Positions 31,045 through 38,781 of a stretch of 54,635 bases of DNA are shown here, in pieces (the stretch's first letter is position 1; every line of letters begins with the position of its first letter). Made by a program: the position numbers and the translations under genes. Source of the DNA: an uncultured Acetatifactor sp. (GTDB taxonomy: Bacteria; Bacillota; Clostridia; Lachnospirales; Lachnospiraceae); contig CAJTOJ010000026.1 of NCBI GenBank assembly GCA_910577665.1, forward strand, positions 1-54,635, in the 5' to 3' direction. Under the pieces are notes generated by a model. That model worked only from the letters and a program-made list of their open reading frames with translations. It was not told the DNA's origin and ran no database searches.

Positions 31045-32550
31045 GTCCCGCCTGTACTGGATGGGAGAGGTGTCAAAATACCTTTTGAAGGAACGGTTGA
31101 AATAAGTCTGGCTGGAGAACCCGATTTTGTCCACAATGTCTTTGATCTTCATATCTGTATTCTCCAGCAGGTGGGCGGCGTATTTCAGTCTGGCATCGGT
31201 CAGATAATCGTTGAAGTAGTAACCGGTCTGCTGATGGAATACGGTGCCCAGGTAGGAGGGGGTCACGTTCAGCCGGGCTGCCAGGGTTTTAAGAGAGATA
31301 TCCTTGTCGGAAAATTCGTGTATGGTCTTGATTACGGCGTCCACCATAGGGTACATGGATTGCTGCATCCTGGCCAGCAGAGGGTCACTGTCCTTTAGAA
31401 AACGTATTGTGAAATCCAGGTAATCCTGGGGCAGGGCATCCTGGGTGGATGTGCTGTCCCCGCTTTTGGGAGAAAGGGGCAGAAGGGCAAGGGTGGCAGC
31501 CAGCTCCGGATTCCGGTCCTGGAGTTCGCATTCTTTTTTGCAGAACATGGCGATGCGCTGTGACAATATATAATAGCAACATAGGGCAGGGTCAAATCGG
31601 GCAAATGGTTCCTGGAAACAGCTTCCGGGATCCCGTCCGCCATCGTAGGCCTCCAGGGCTTTTCTGGTGGATGCCTCCAGCCCTGGCTGTTCCTGGCAGA
31701 ACACAAAGGGCAGTCCGGTATATTCCAGGAAAGAGAAACGGTCTGCCTGGTGGAAACTCTGGTGTACCTGGCAGGAATCCTGTACGGCAGGTCCCACGCT
31801 GGCGAAGATGCGTATCCCATTGGAGGCAGCAGCCCTTAAGATGGGGGCCAGGAAAGCACCGGCATCCGGTTCCCGGCAGGAGATGGGAGATAGCACCCCC
31901 ACCAGCCGCAGGGGGGTCTCAAAATAGAAATTACCGGTATAGTGGCCGGGCAGGTACTGGAGCAGAAGGTCGAAAAAACGGGACATCTGTGTCTCCCCGC
32001 CTCTGGGGCAGGAGAACACGGCTACCGTGAAACTGGGGGCATCCAGGTTAATGCCCAGAAGCTGTGCCTTGTTGGCCAGTTCCCCATTGCTGAGGAGATT
32101 CTTCAGCCACTGCTCGGTGAAGGCGTTCCGGAAGGTCATCATGGAACGTCCATAGGTGGTGTTGAGCTGTTCACGCTCCTGGATATGGCTGATGATCTGG
32201 CTGATGGTGTCAGACAGTTCATCGGGATCCAGGGGTTTGAGCAGATAATTTTCTGCGCCGTACCGGAGGGCTGTCCTGGCGTACTCGAAATTGTCGTAGG
32301 CACTTAGGACGATACAGAAGACAGAAGGTTTTGCCGCCTTGACGGCCTGGATCAGCTGCAGACCGTTCAGACCGGGCATGGACACATCGGTTATGACAAT
32401 ATGTACAGGATTTGCCAGGATATAGTCCAGGGCAGCCTGGGGATCCGTGGTGGCCAGTCCCAGCTCAATATGGAAACCGGCCCACTCTATTGCTTTTACA
32501 AGTCCGTCTACAATCAATGGTTCATCATCTACGATTACAGCTTGATACAT
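31021..32550 (-). CDS. YesN-type response regulator with AraC DNA-binding domain
   Basis: 509 residues. The receiver domain (~1-120) begins YQAVIVDDEPLIVDGLV, with the phospho-Asp in HIVITDVSMPGLNG and Lys in LLKPLDPDEL. A long middle domain (~130-390) of unclear fold follows. The AraC-type double helix-turn-helix is at the C-terminus (LKTLAARLNVTPSYLGTVFHQQ and IKDIVDKIGFSSQTYFNRSFKRYF). GGAGGTG lies 7 bases before the ATG at 32550. It should activate the LplB/YtcP importer operon encoded divergently upstream, in concert with the YesM-like kinase 142 bases away in the same direction. Confidence 0.94.
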   Translation of the reverse strand: MYQAVIVDDEPLIVDGLVKAIEWAGFHIELGLATTDPQAALDYILANPVHIVITDVSMPGLNGLQLIQAVKAAKPSVFCIVLSAYDNFEYARTALRYGAENYLLKPLDPDELSDTISQIISHIQEREQLNTTYGRSMMTFRNAFTEQWLKNLLSNGELANKAQLLGINLDAPSFTVAVFSCPRGGETQMSRFFDLLLQYLPGHYTGNFYFETPLRLVGVLSPISCREPDAGAFLAPILRAAASNGIRIFASVGPAVQDSCQVHQSFHQADRFSFLEYTGLPFVFCQEQPGLEASTRKALEAYDGGRDPGSCFQEPFARFDPALCCYYILSQRIAMFCKKECELQDRNPELAATLALLPLSPKSGDSTSTQDALPQDYLDFTIRFLKDSDPLLARMQQSMYPMVDAVIKTIHEFSDKDISLKTLAARLNVTPSYLGTVFHQQTGYYFNDYLTDARLKYAAHLLENTDMKIKDIVDKIGFSSQTYFNRSFKRYFDTSPIQYRRDKKIGALH

Positions 32551-32692
32551 GTCTACACCTCCTTGTGCGCTTAAGGAGGGAGGTTTAACACCCTCCTGCA
32601 CACATAGCAATCCATTTTGGAAAAATTAGTTTCAGATTTCTTGACGTATTCCATGCCCTGCCGGTTGTGGTTGGGTTATTTGCGATATGGGG

Positions 32693-34456
32693 TCAGGTAA
32701 AGGATTCCTTCAACTGTTCCACTGTAATAGCCGGGAAAAACAGTTCCATCTGGAACTGCATTCCCTCTTTGCCGGAGCTGATATGCATCTGACAGTCGTT
32801 GTGGAAGACAATGCGCATCCGGCTGTTCACATTGGTCAAGGCAAAGCCAACGGCATCTTTCTGGGAGAAAAGGTCGGACTTCAGAGCCTCTTCCAGTATC
32901 TGTATACGCTCTGCGGAAATGGGGTGTCCGTTGTTGCCAAGAACCAGGTGGATATAGAGCCGTTCCTGCCGGTAGGAGGAATCTATGGACAGGAAAAAGA
33001 GATTATCCTGGCGTTCGGACACAATGCCATGGACAAAATAATTCTCAATCAGAGGCTGCAGGGTATTTTTAGGCAGTGCATAACGGGATACCCGCTCATC
33101 CATGTCAAATTCATAGTCAAAATTCTGGAAACGGTACTGGTAAAGGATCATCAGGTTTTCACATAGTTCCACTTCTTCCTCCAGGGTCACGAATATGCTG
33201 GAATTGATCTGGGTCCTATAGATCTTGGACAGCAGCAGGATCATCTGGGAGGCATCGGCCTGTCTGCTGCTTATGACCTGTGCCCGGATGATTTCCAGGG
33301 TATTGTAGAGGAAATGGGGGTTGATACTGGTCTGCAGGGCGTAAAGCTCGCTTTTTTTCTGCTGCAGTTCATAGACATAGGAGCGCTCCACATTCCGCTG
33401 TAGTTCCTGGCACATGGTGTTGAAGCCGTCTATGATCTGGGTGAACTCATTGCGTTCGGAGGGTTTCTCGATGCGGTAGGTCAGATCATCCAGGGAAAAA
33501 TGTTTCATGCCATCCAGGATTCGGCGTATGTTCCGGTGGGACAGGTAGTAGGTGATATAGTACAGGCTAAAGGAGAACAGGGTCACCACCAGGGCAAAGA
33601 GAATGATCAGGTAAGTGATGGAACTGACCGGGAGTCCATGCCTGGCCGTATAATAGGTAACATGGAAGCCATATTGCCTGTTGTGGAAGGTACCTGTATA
33701 ACAGGAGGAGGCATCCAGGAAAGTAGAGGGATCCGAGTGGAAAAAAAGGCGGCCTGCCTCATCCGTGATGGTGAAAGTATTTTGCTGTTCCAGGCTGAAA
33801 TTTGATAGGATATCTGTGTATTCGGACACAGAGTACAGGGGGATCAGGTAACCTAAGGGCGTGGAAGGACTCCGATAGAGCGTGGCGGTCATACCATAAA
33901 AGATATTGTGTCCGGCATCCGCACCATTGCAGGCAGCAAGCAGCCTGCCTATGGTATCCAGGTCCAGGGCCTCCCCGGAAAAAGGGGCGGGAAGGGGCAG
34001 GCCATCCAGACCACTTGTATAGGAGAGATAGGATCTGGAATCGGTGTAACAGTAAAGCTGACCCTGGGCTGGGGCAAGTATCAGGAACCCCCGCAGATAG
34101 CGGTCATCCAGGCAGATATCCGCCAGCAGTCTGATGCAGTAATTCCGGGTGGCAGGGGAGACATCTTCATAGGATGGTGCTTCCAGCAGTTCACACAACC
34201 GGGCATCACACTGGCCATTGGACAGAAATTTACCGGCCAGGACCTGGAAGCTGGAATACCGGCTGGCAAAAGCATCTGACAGATTCATAGCGGCCAGGTC
34301 ATAGGACTTCAGATACTGGGTCTGCTCATACCGAAAGGAAAGGTAGGCTACAATCATACTGGCAATGATGGAAAAGGCAGCCAGCAATGCCGTACAGATA
34401 AGCAGCATCCGGGAGAAAAAACTATAATTTTTTTCATGACAGTGTCTGCGGCTCAT
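32693..34456 (-). CDS. YesM-type sensor histidine kinase
   Basis: 587 residues. A membrane span near residues 16-40 and a second at ~275-300 enclose an external dCache-like sensor domain. HAMP follows, then the His_kinase region with the phospho-His381 in SINPHFLYNTLE, and an ATPase domain (LPKNTLQPLIENYFVHG, GNNGHPIS). It pairs with the YesN-type regulator immediately downstream; these pairs usually sense sugars or binding-protein complexes and control import. Start 34456 follows AGGAGG. It is transcribed away from the importer genes from a shared ~356-base region. Confidence 0.94.
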   Translation of the reverse strand: MSRRHCHEKNYSFFSRMLLICTALLAAFSIIASMIVAYLSFRYEQTQYLKSYDLAAMNLSDAFASRYSSFQVLAGKFLSNGQCDARLCELLEAPSYEDVSPATRNYCIRLLADICLDDRYLRGFLILAPAQGQLYCYTDSRSYLSYTSGLDGLPLPAPFSGEALDLDTIGRLLAACNGADAGHNIFYGMTATLYRSPSTPLGYLIPLYSVSEYTDILSNFSLEQQNTFTITDEAGRLFFHSDPSTFLDASSCYTGTFHNRQYGFHVTYYTARHGLPVSSITYLIILFALVVTLFSFSLYYITYYLSHRNIRRILDGMKHFSLDDLTYRIEKPSERNEFTQIIDGFNTMCQELQRNVERSYVYELQQKKSELYALQTSINPHFLYNTLEIIRAQVISSRQADASQMILLLSKIYRTQINSSIFVTLEEEVELCENLMILYQYRFQNFDYEFDMDERVSRYALPKNTLQPLIENYFVHGIVSERQDNLFFLSIDSSYRQERLYIHLVLGNNGHPISAERIQILEEALKSDLFSQKDAVGFALTNVNSRMRIVFHNDCQMHISSGKEGMQFQMELFFPAITVEQLKESFT

Positions 34457-34812
34457 CTTAACCTCCTGATAACGAAACGGGTTTATCATCCGGAATCTGC
34501 TTGCTCTTATCAGCCATTTTACCATACTCCCCAAATGAGTGGAAAGTTATAAAAATATGGAAAGTTTGAAGTTTTTCAAAGTAAAAAACTGGAAGGGGTT
34601 GCATCATAAGTCTTTGTGTCCTATAATTAAATTTTTTTTCGGAAAACAATTATTCAAAACATACAAATGAAGCATTGAAAATCAGGGAATAAATTGTAAA
34701 AATGTATAAGCTTTTGTAATTTGTTCAATTTACCTTTGGATAAGGTGACAGATATAATATAGTTGTCAATATCAATTGAAAGATTACAGAACAAAAAGAG
34801 GTGTGAGAAGGT
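34457..34812. promoter_or_regulatory. Divergent control region of the YesMN pair and the importer operon
   Basis: On the plus strand, TTGCAT (34599-34604), a 17-base spacer and TATAAT (34622-34627) form a near-consensus sigma-A promoter, which would give a ~180-base leader. A second TATAAT (34753-34758) nearer the gene lacks a -35 box, so it may need the AraC-type activator. A palindrome TTTGAA-GTTT-TTCAAA sits at 34565-34580. Nothing resembling a gene lies here. The ribosome site of the importer is GAGGTGTGAGAAGGT. Confidence 0.6.
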
Positions 34813-35748
34813 ATGCAGAAAACAAATGCTGTAAAGAAGAAATCACCCCGGGATAAAGCGGGGTTTAGGCTATTTCTTCTGTCACTGCCATTCTTGATAG
34901 GGATTCTGGTCTTTTCCTATCTACCGCTGGCAGGCTGGTCCTATTCATTTTTTAATTACAAACCTGGCAAGGCACTATTTGACTGTGAGTTTGTAGGTTT
35001 CAAATGGTTTGTGGCTCCCTTCAATAATCCGGTGCTGCGGGATCAGTTTTTCCGGGTGATGAAGAATACTCTGGGTATTAACCTGCTGTATATGGCTACC
35101 ATGATCCTTCCTATGATCTTTGCTATGTTCCTGATGGAGATCCGCTCCAAAGGGTACCGTAAGCTGGTACAGACCTTGACTACCATACCGAATTTCATTA
35201 GCTGGGTACTGGTATATGCTGCATTCTTCGCCTTGTTTTCCACAGAAGGTCTGCTGAACAACCTGCTGGTGGGAGCCGGGGCTGTAGATACACCGGTGAA
35301 TTTCCTGACCACCACCAGCCATATGTGGCTGAAGATGCTGGGATATCATCTGTGGAAGGGCTTGGGCTGGGGGGCCATTGTGTATATCTCCGCCATTACC
35401 TCCATTGATTCTGAGATCTATGAGGCCGCCAATATTGACGGTGCCGGAAGGTTCCAGAAAATGTGGCATATTACCACACCTCATTTGATCCCCACCTTTT
35501 TCGTGATGTTCGTCTTGCAGATAGGCAATATCATCAACAACGGCATCGATCAGTATCTGGTGTTCTCCAATGCCATGACACAGGATTATATCGAAGTGCT
35601 GGATCTGTATGTATACCGGTACGGTCTGCAGCAGGGGAATATATCCTATGCGACTGCAGTGGGTATGTGGAAATCCTTGATCAGTGTGCTGTTAGTATTG
35701 ATTGCGAACACGCTGTCCAAGAAGATCAGGGGTTCATCCATATTCTAG
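34813..35748 (+). CDS. ABC importer permease, LplB/UgpA type
   Basis: 311 residues, about six membrane spans. It forms the translocation channel for an oligosaccharide or similar ligand with the next gene. The cytoplasmic EAA loop is visible: YEAANIDGAGRFQKMWHIT (~residues 205-225), which contacts the ATPase. The N-terminus GFRLFLLSLPFLIGILVFSYLPLAGW is typical of LplB. No ATPase gene is in the window, so a shared MsmK-like ATPase elsewhere must power it, as is usual in Firmicutes. It lies 12 bases before the second permease. Confidence 0.94.
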   Translation: MQKTNAVKKKSPRDKAGFRLFLLSLPFLIGILVFSYLPLAGWSYSFFNYKPGKALFDCEFVGFKWFVAPFNNPVLRDQFFRVMKNTLGINLLYMATMILPMIFAMFLMEIRSKGYRKLVQTLTTIPNFISWVLVYAAFFALFSTEGLLNNLLVGAGAVDTPVNFLTTTSHMWLKMLGYHLWKGLGWGAIVYISAITSIDSEIYEAANIDGAGRFQKMWHITTPHLIPTFFVMFVLQIGNIINNGIDQYLVFSNAMTQDYIEVLDLYVYRYGLQQGNISYATAVGMWKSLISVLLVLIANTLSKKIRGSSIF

Positions 35749-35760
35749 AAAGGAGGCATC

Positions 35761-36693
35761 ATGGCCAGGAAACAGAAAGAAGAGGATAGCCGTTCCGTGG
35801 AGAAACGGACATGGCAGGATCACATAATAGATATTGTGATCTGCCTGGTATTCGGCTTGTTTACCATTATTTGTATCTACCCGTTTTACTACATATTCAT
35901 CAATACCATAAGCGATAATTCCCTGGTGGCTACAGGAAGGATCAGTTTTATTCCCAGGGGGATCCACTTATCCAATTACGTGAAGGTACTGTCGCTGAAA
36001 GAACTGCCCGGTGCCAGCATGGTATCCCTTGCCAGGACAGTGCTTGGAACCATCTTCACCATCATCTGTGCGGCGTTTCCGGCTTACTGCTTTTCCAGGG
36101 CGGAATACTGGCATAAAAAAATATTCTATCGTTTTGTTATTATTACTATGTATTTCAGCGCAGGAGTGATTCCTACCTTCCTGACTTACAGAACCATCGG
36201 GATCTATGACACTTTCTGGGTGTACATCCTGCCCTGCTGTGTGACGCCTTTTAACCTGATCCTGGTGAAGACCTATATGGAGTCCCTGCCCCAGTCCCTG
36301 GAGGAGTCGGCAGAGATAGACGGAGCCGGGTACATGGTGCGGTTCACAAGAATCGTGATGCCCCTGTGTAAGCCGATCCTGGCTACCATCGCCGTATTCT
36401 CAGCGGTGGGACAGTGGAACAACTGGATGGACACGGTGCTGTATACCAAGAACCGGAGCTTACAGACCCTGCAGTATGTGCTCTACCGCTATCTGAAGGA
36501 AGCCAATACCCTGGCTGAGATTGCCAGGGAGAATCCGGAGATGATGGCAGAAATGGATCCTGCCACAATGATTTCTCCGTTGACCATCAAATATACAGTC
36601 TGTATTGTGACGATCCTGCCCATACTGGTGGTGTATCCCTTCTTCCAGAAATATTTTGTAAAGGGTATGATGATTGGTGCTGTGAAAGGCTAA
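35761..36693 (+). CDS. ABC importer permease, YtcP/LplC type
   Basis: 310 residues, six membrane spans. Partner of the upstream permease. The EAA loop is EESAEIDGAGYMVRFTRIVMP (~residues 181-201), followed by PILATIAVFSAVGQWNNWMD. A longer N-terminal cytoplasmic tail (EEDSRSVEKRTWQDH) precedes the first span. The family handles complex sugars and is usually regulated by YesMN-like pairs, as found here. Confidence 0.94.
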   Translation: MARKQKEEDSRSVEKRTWQDHIIDIVICLVFGLFTIICIYPFYYIFINTISDNSLVATGRISFIPRGIHLSNYVKVLSLKELPGASMVSLARTVLGTIFTIICAAFPAYCFSRAEYWHKKIFYRFVIITMYFSAGVIPTFLTYRTIGIYDTFWVYILPCCVTPFNLILVKTYMESLPQSLEESAEIDGAGYMVRFTRIVMPLCKPILATIAVFSAVGQWNNWMDTVLYTKNRSLQTLQYVLYRYLKEANTLAEIARENPEMMAEMDPATMISPLTIKYTVCIVTILPILVVYPFFQKYFVKGMMIGAVKG

Positions 36694-36780
36694 AAATAGG
36701 AAGAGAGTTAAAGGCTATAAGGATATAAGCAGATATCTGCTTTATCATAAAGAAAAGAGTGAAAAGAATGGAGGCTCAAA

Positions 36781-38562
36781 ATGAAGAAAAAGTTATTGGC
36801 ATTGCTATTGTCTTCAGCCATGGTGTTTTCCATGGCAGCCTGCGGAAATGATTCCGGACAGGACGGCAGTGGGACAGGCGGTTCCAGCGAAAGTCAGTCT
36901 TCCGATGCAGGGAGCGAAGGTTCCAGCTCGGAATCTGCCACGGGGCAGGAGACAGAACGGGAGGAGACCACGGTGTCCGCATTCATCATGCAGTCAGTTA
37001 CCGGGGAATCCGGTATCTGGCAGGGCTGGGGAGCGAAAAAGCTCTATGATGACCTAAAGATGAAGATTAATTTTGATCCCACCGGCAATGAGGTGGAGAC
37101 CAAGCTGCAGCAGTATCTGGTGGCTGGGCAGTTGCCCGACCTGGTAGGCTTAAAGGGTCTGGATCAGGCACAACTGGCCATGGACGCAGATATGCTTCTG
37201 CCCCTGGATGAGTACAAGGATAAGCTGCCCAACATTTTCGGGCAGGAGATTTATGACAATGCGGTGAGATATTCCCAGGATTATACCAGCAACGGCACAG
37301 GCCATCTGTATCTGATGCCTGTGGCAATTGGCCCTACCGCTTACAACTCCTTGAACTGGGTGCCCTTGCTGCAGTGGGATGCCTACAAACAGGTGGGCAA
37401 GCCAGAAGTAGGAACCCTGGAGGATTACCTGGATGTAGTGGAGAAGATGGTAGAGTACAAGCCTACCACAGAGGCAGGGGAAAAGGTATATGGTTTCTCC
37501 CTGTTCTCCGACTGGGATAATGTGACTGCCCTGGAGATCTCTACCCTGTCCTTCATGTATGGCATTGACACCGAGTATGTGTCCCCCTTAATGGAGACCA
37601 ATATCATCACCAAGGAGACCAAGTCCCTTCTGGCAGATGACAGCTTCTATAAAAGGGCATTGAAGTTCTACTTTGACGCCAACCAGAGAGGTCTTCTGGA
37701 TCCTGATTCCATGTCCCAGACCTATGCGGACGTGGAAGCGAAGTTCAGCGCGGGCCGTGTCATGTTTTCCTGGTTCTCCTGGCTGGCCGGCAGCTACACC
37801 ACCGACAACCAGAACAATGAGGAGAAGGTAGACGGTATGGCCAGCGTGGTGGCAAACGACATGAAGCTCTACAATGCACCGGAGCAGACCATAGGCCGTA
37901 ACTGGTACTTCGCCATTGCAAAGGATACCAAGAACCTGGATGCAGCCCTGGAATTGCTGAACTGGCTGTATGATCCGGAGGTATGCTTCTATCTGACAAA
38001 TGGTCCCCAGGGAACCATCTGGGACTTTGATGAGAACGGTGAGCCCTATGTGATCGAGGAAGATATCGTTTCCAAGAATACAGAACTGCTGGTACCCGAA
38101 GAGATGGGCGGCGGTGCATTCCGGGACGGCGTGTACAGCTTCAACACACTGGGACCCCAGGCAGCAACTGTGATGGACAACGGCTATACCATGAGTTATA
38201 GGTACTGGCCTTCCTGGCTGAGAAGGAACCCGTCCCTGATGAAGCAGGAAGTGAACGAGTTCCTGGGCGGTGTCACCGTGTTGTCCGAGTACCTGGAACC
38301 CAGGGATATGATTGCAGATTCCACCCAGGCTGTGAACATGATCACCCCTGCTGGGGATGACTTAGAGATCGTGATCACCCAGATTGGTGAGATCGTGAAG
38401 AAGTACTCCTGGCAGATGGTATATGCCAAGGATGAGGCACAGTTCGAGTCCCTGTGGAAGGAGATGACAGACCAGGCGAAGCAGCTTGGCCTGGACCAGG
38501 TGACAGAGTACTACACCCAGGAATGGGAGAAAGCACTTGAAATTGTGAAGGATTACGAGTAA
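36781..38562 (+). CDS. LipO-type extracellular solute-binding lipoprotein
   Basis: 593 residues, the large binding protein of the importer. The signal peptide KKKLLALLLSSAMVFSMAACG has the lipobox MAAC; a Ser/Gly/Asp-rich linker (~residues 22-60) follows. The binding domain includes YLVAGQLPDLVGLKGLDQ, NTLGPQAATVMDNGYTM and many Trp/Tyr/Asp. It is larger than maltodextrin-binding proteins, typical of LipO/LplA proteins taking up complex plant or host glycans. The 87-base gap before it holds a small AAGCAGATATCTGCTT hairpin that could affect the relative expression of the binding protein. Confidence 0.93.
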   Translation: MKKKLLALLLSSAMVFSMAACGNDSGQDGSGTGGSSESQSSDAGSEGSSSESATGQETEREETTVSAFIMQSVTGESGIWQGWGAKKLYDDLKMKINFDPTGNEVETKLQQYLVAGQLPDLVGLKGLDQAQLAMDADMLLPLDEYKDKLPNIFGQEIYDNAVRYSQDYTSNGTGHLYLMPVAIGPTAYNSLNWVPLLQWDAYKQVGKPEVGTLEDYLDVVEKMVEYKPTTEAGEKVYGFSLFSDWDNVTALEISTLSFMYGIDTEYVSPLMETNIITKETKSLLADDSFYKRALKFYFDANQRGLLDPDSMSQTYADVEAKFSAGRVMFSWFSWLAGSYTTDNQNNEEKVDGMASVVANDMKLYNAPEQTIGRNWYFAIAKDTKNLDAALELLNWLYDPEVCFYLTNGPQGTIWDFDENGEPYVIEEDIVSKNTELLVPEEMGGGAFRDGVYSFNTLGPQAATVMDNGYTMSYRYWPSWLRRNPSLMKQEVNEFLGGVTVLSEYLEPRDMIADSTQAVNMITPAGDDLEIVITQIGEIVKKYSWQMVYAKDEAQFESLWKEMTDQAKQLGLDQVTEYYTQEWEKALEIVKDYE

Positions 38563-38631
38563 GCTTGCAGGGGAGTCCCAAGCTTGAAAGACGCAGGCCG
38601 GCTGTTGTGGGTATCCATGGCAGCCGGTTTT
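38561..38631 (+). terminator. Two hairpins between the binding-protein and GH95 genes
   Basis: AAGCTTG-N11-CAAGCTT (38561-38585) overlaps the stop codon, followed by CCGGCTG-N16-CAGCCGG and TTTT (38598-38631). They probably act as a leaky terminator or a 3' end stabiliser, giving more binding protein than glycosidase. Confidence 0.6.
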
Positions 38632-38781
38632 CCTGTCCGGGATACTTCAAAAGGACAGGAGCCGGGAACAGGCGTGGCAAGCTACAGGCATCTGGCAATA
38701 CAGGGAAAGACAATGACCTGGACAAGGCACAAAATGGCTACAGGCAGGGACTGTGGGGATATAGAAGGAGGCAGGAAGGAA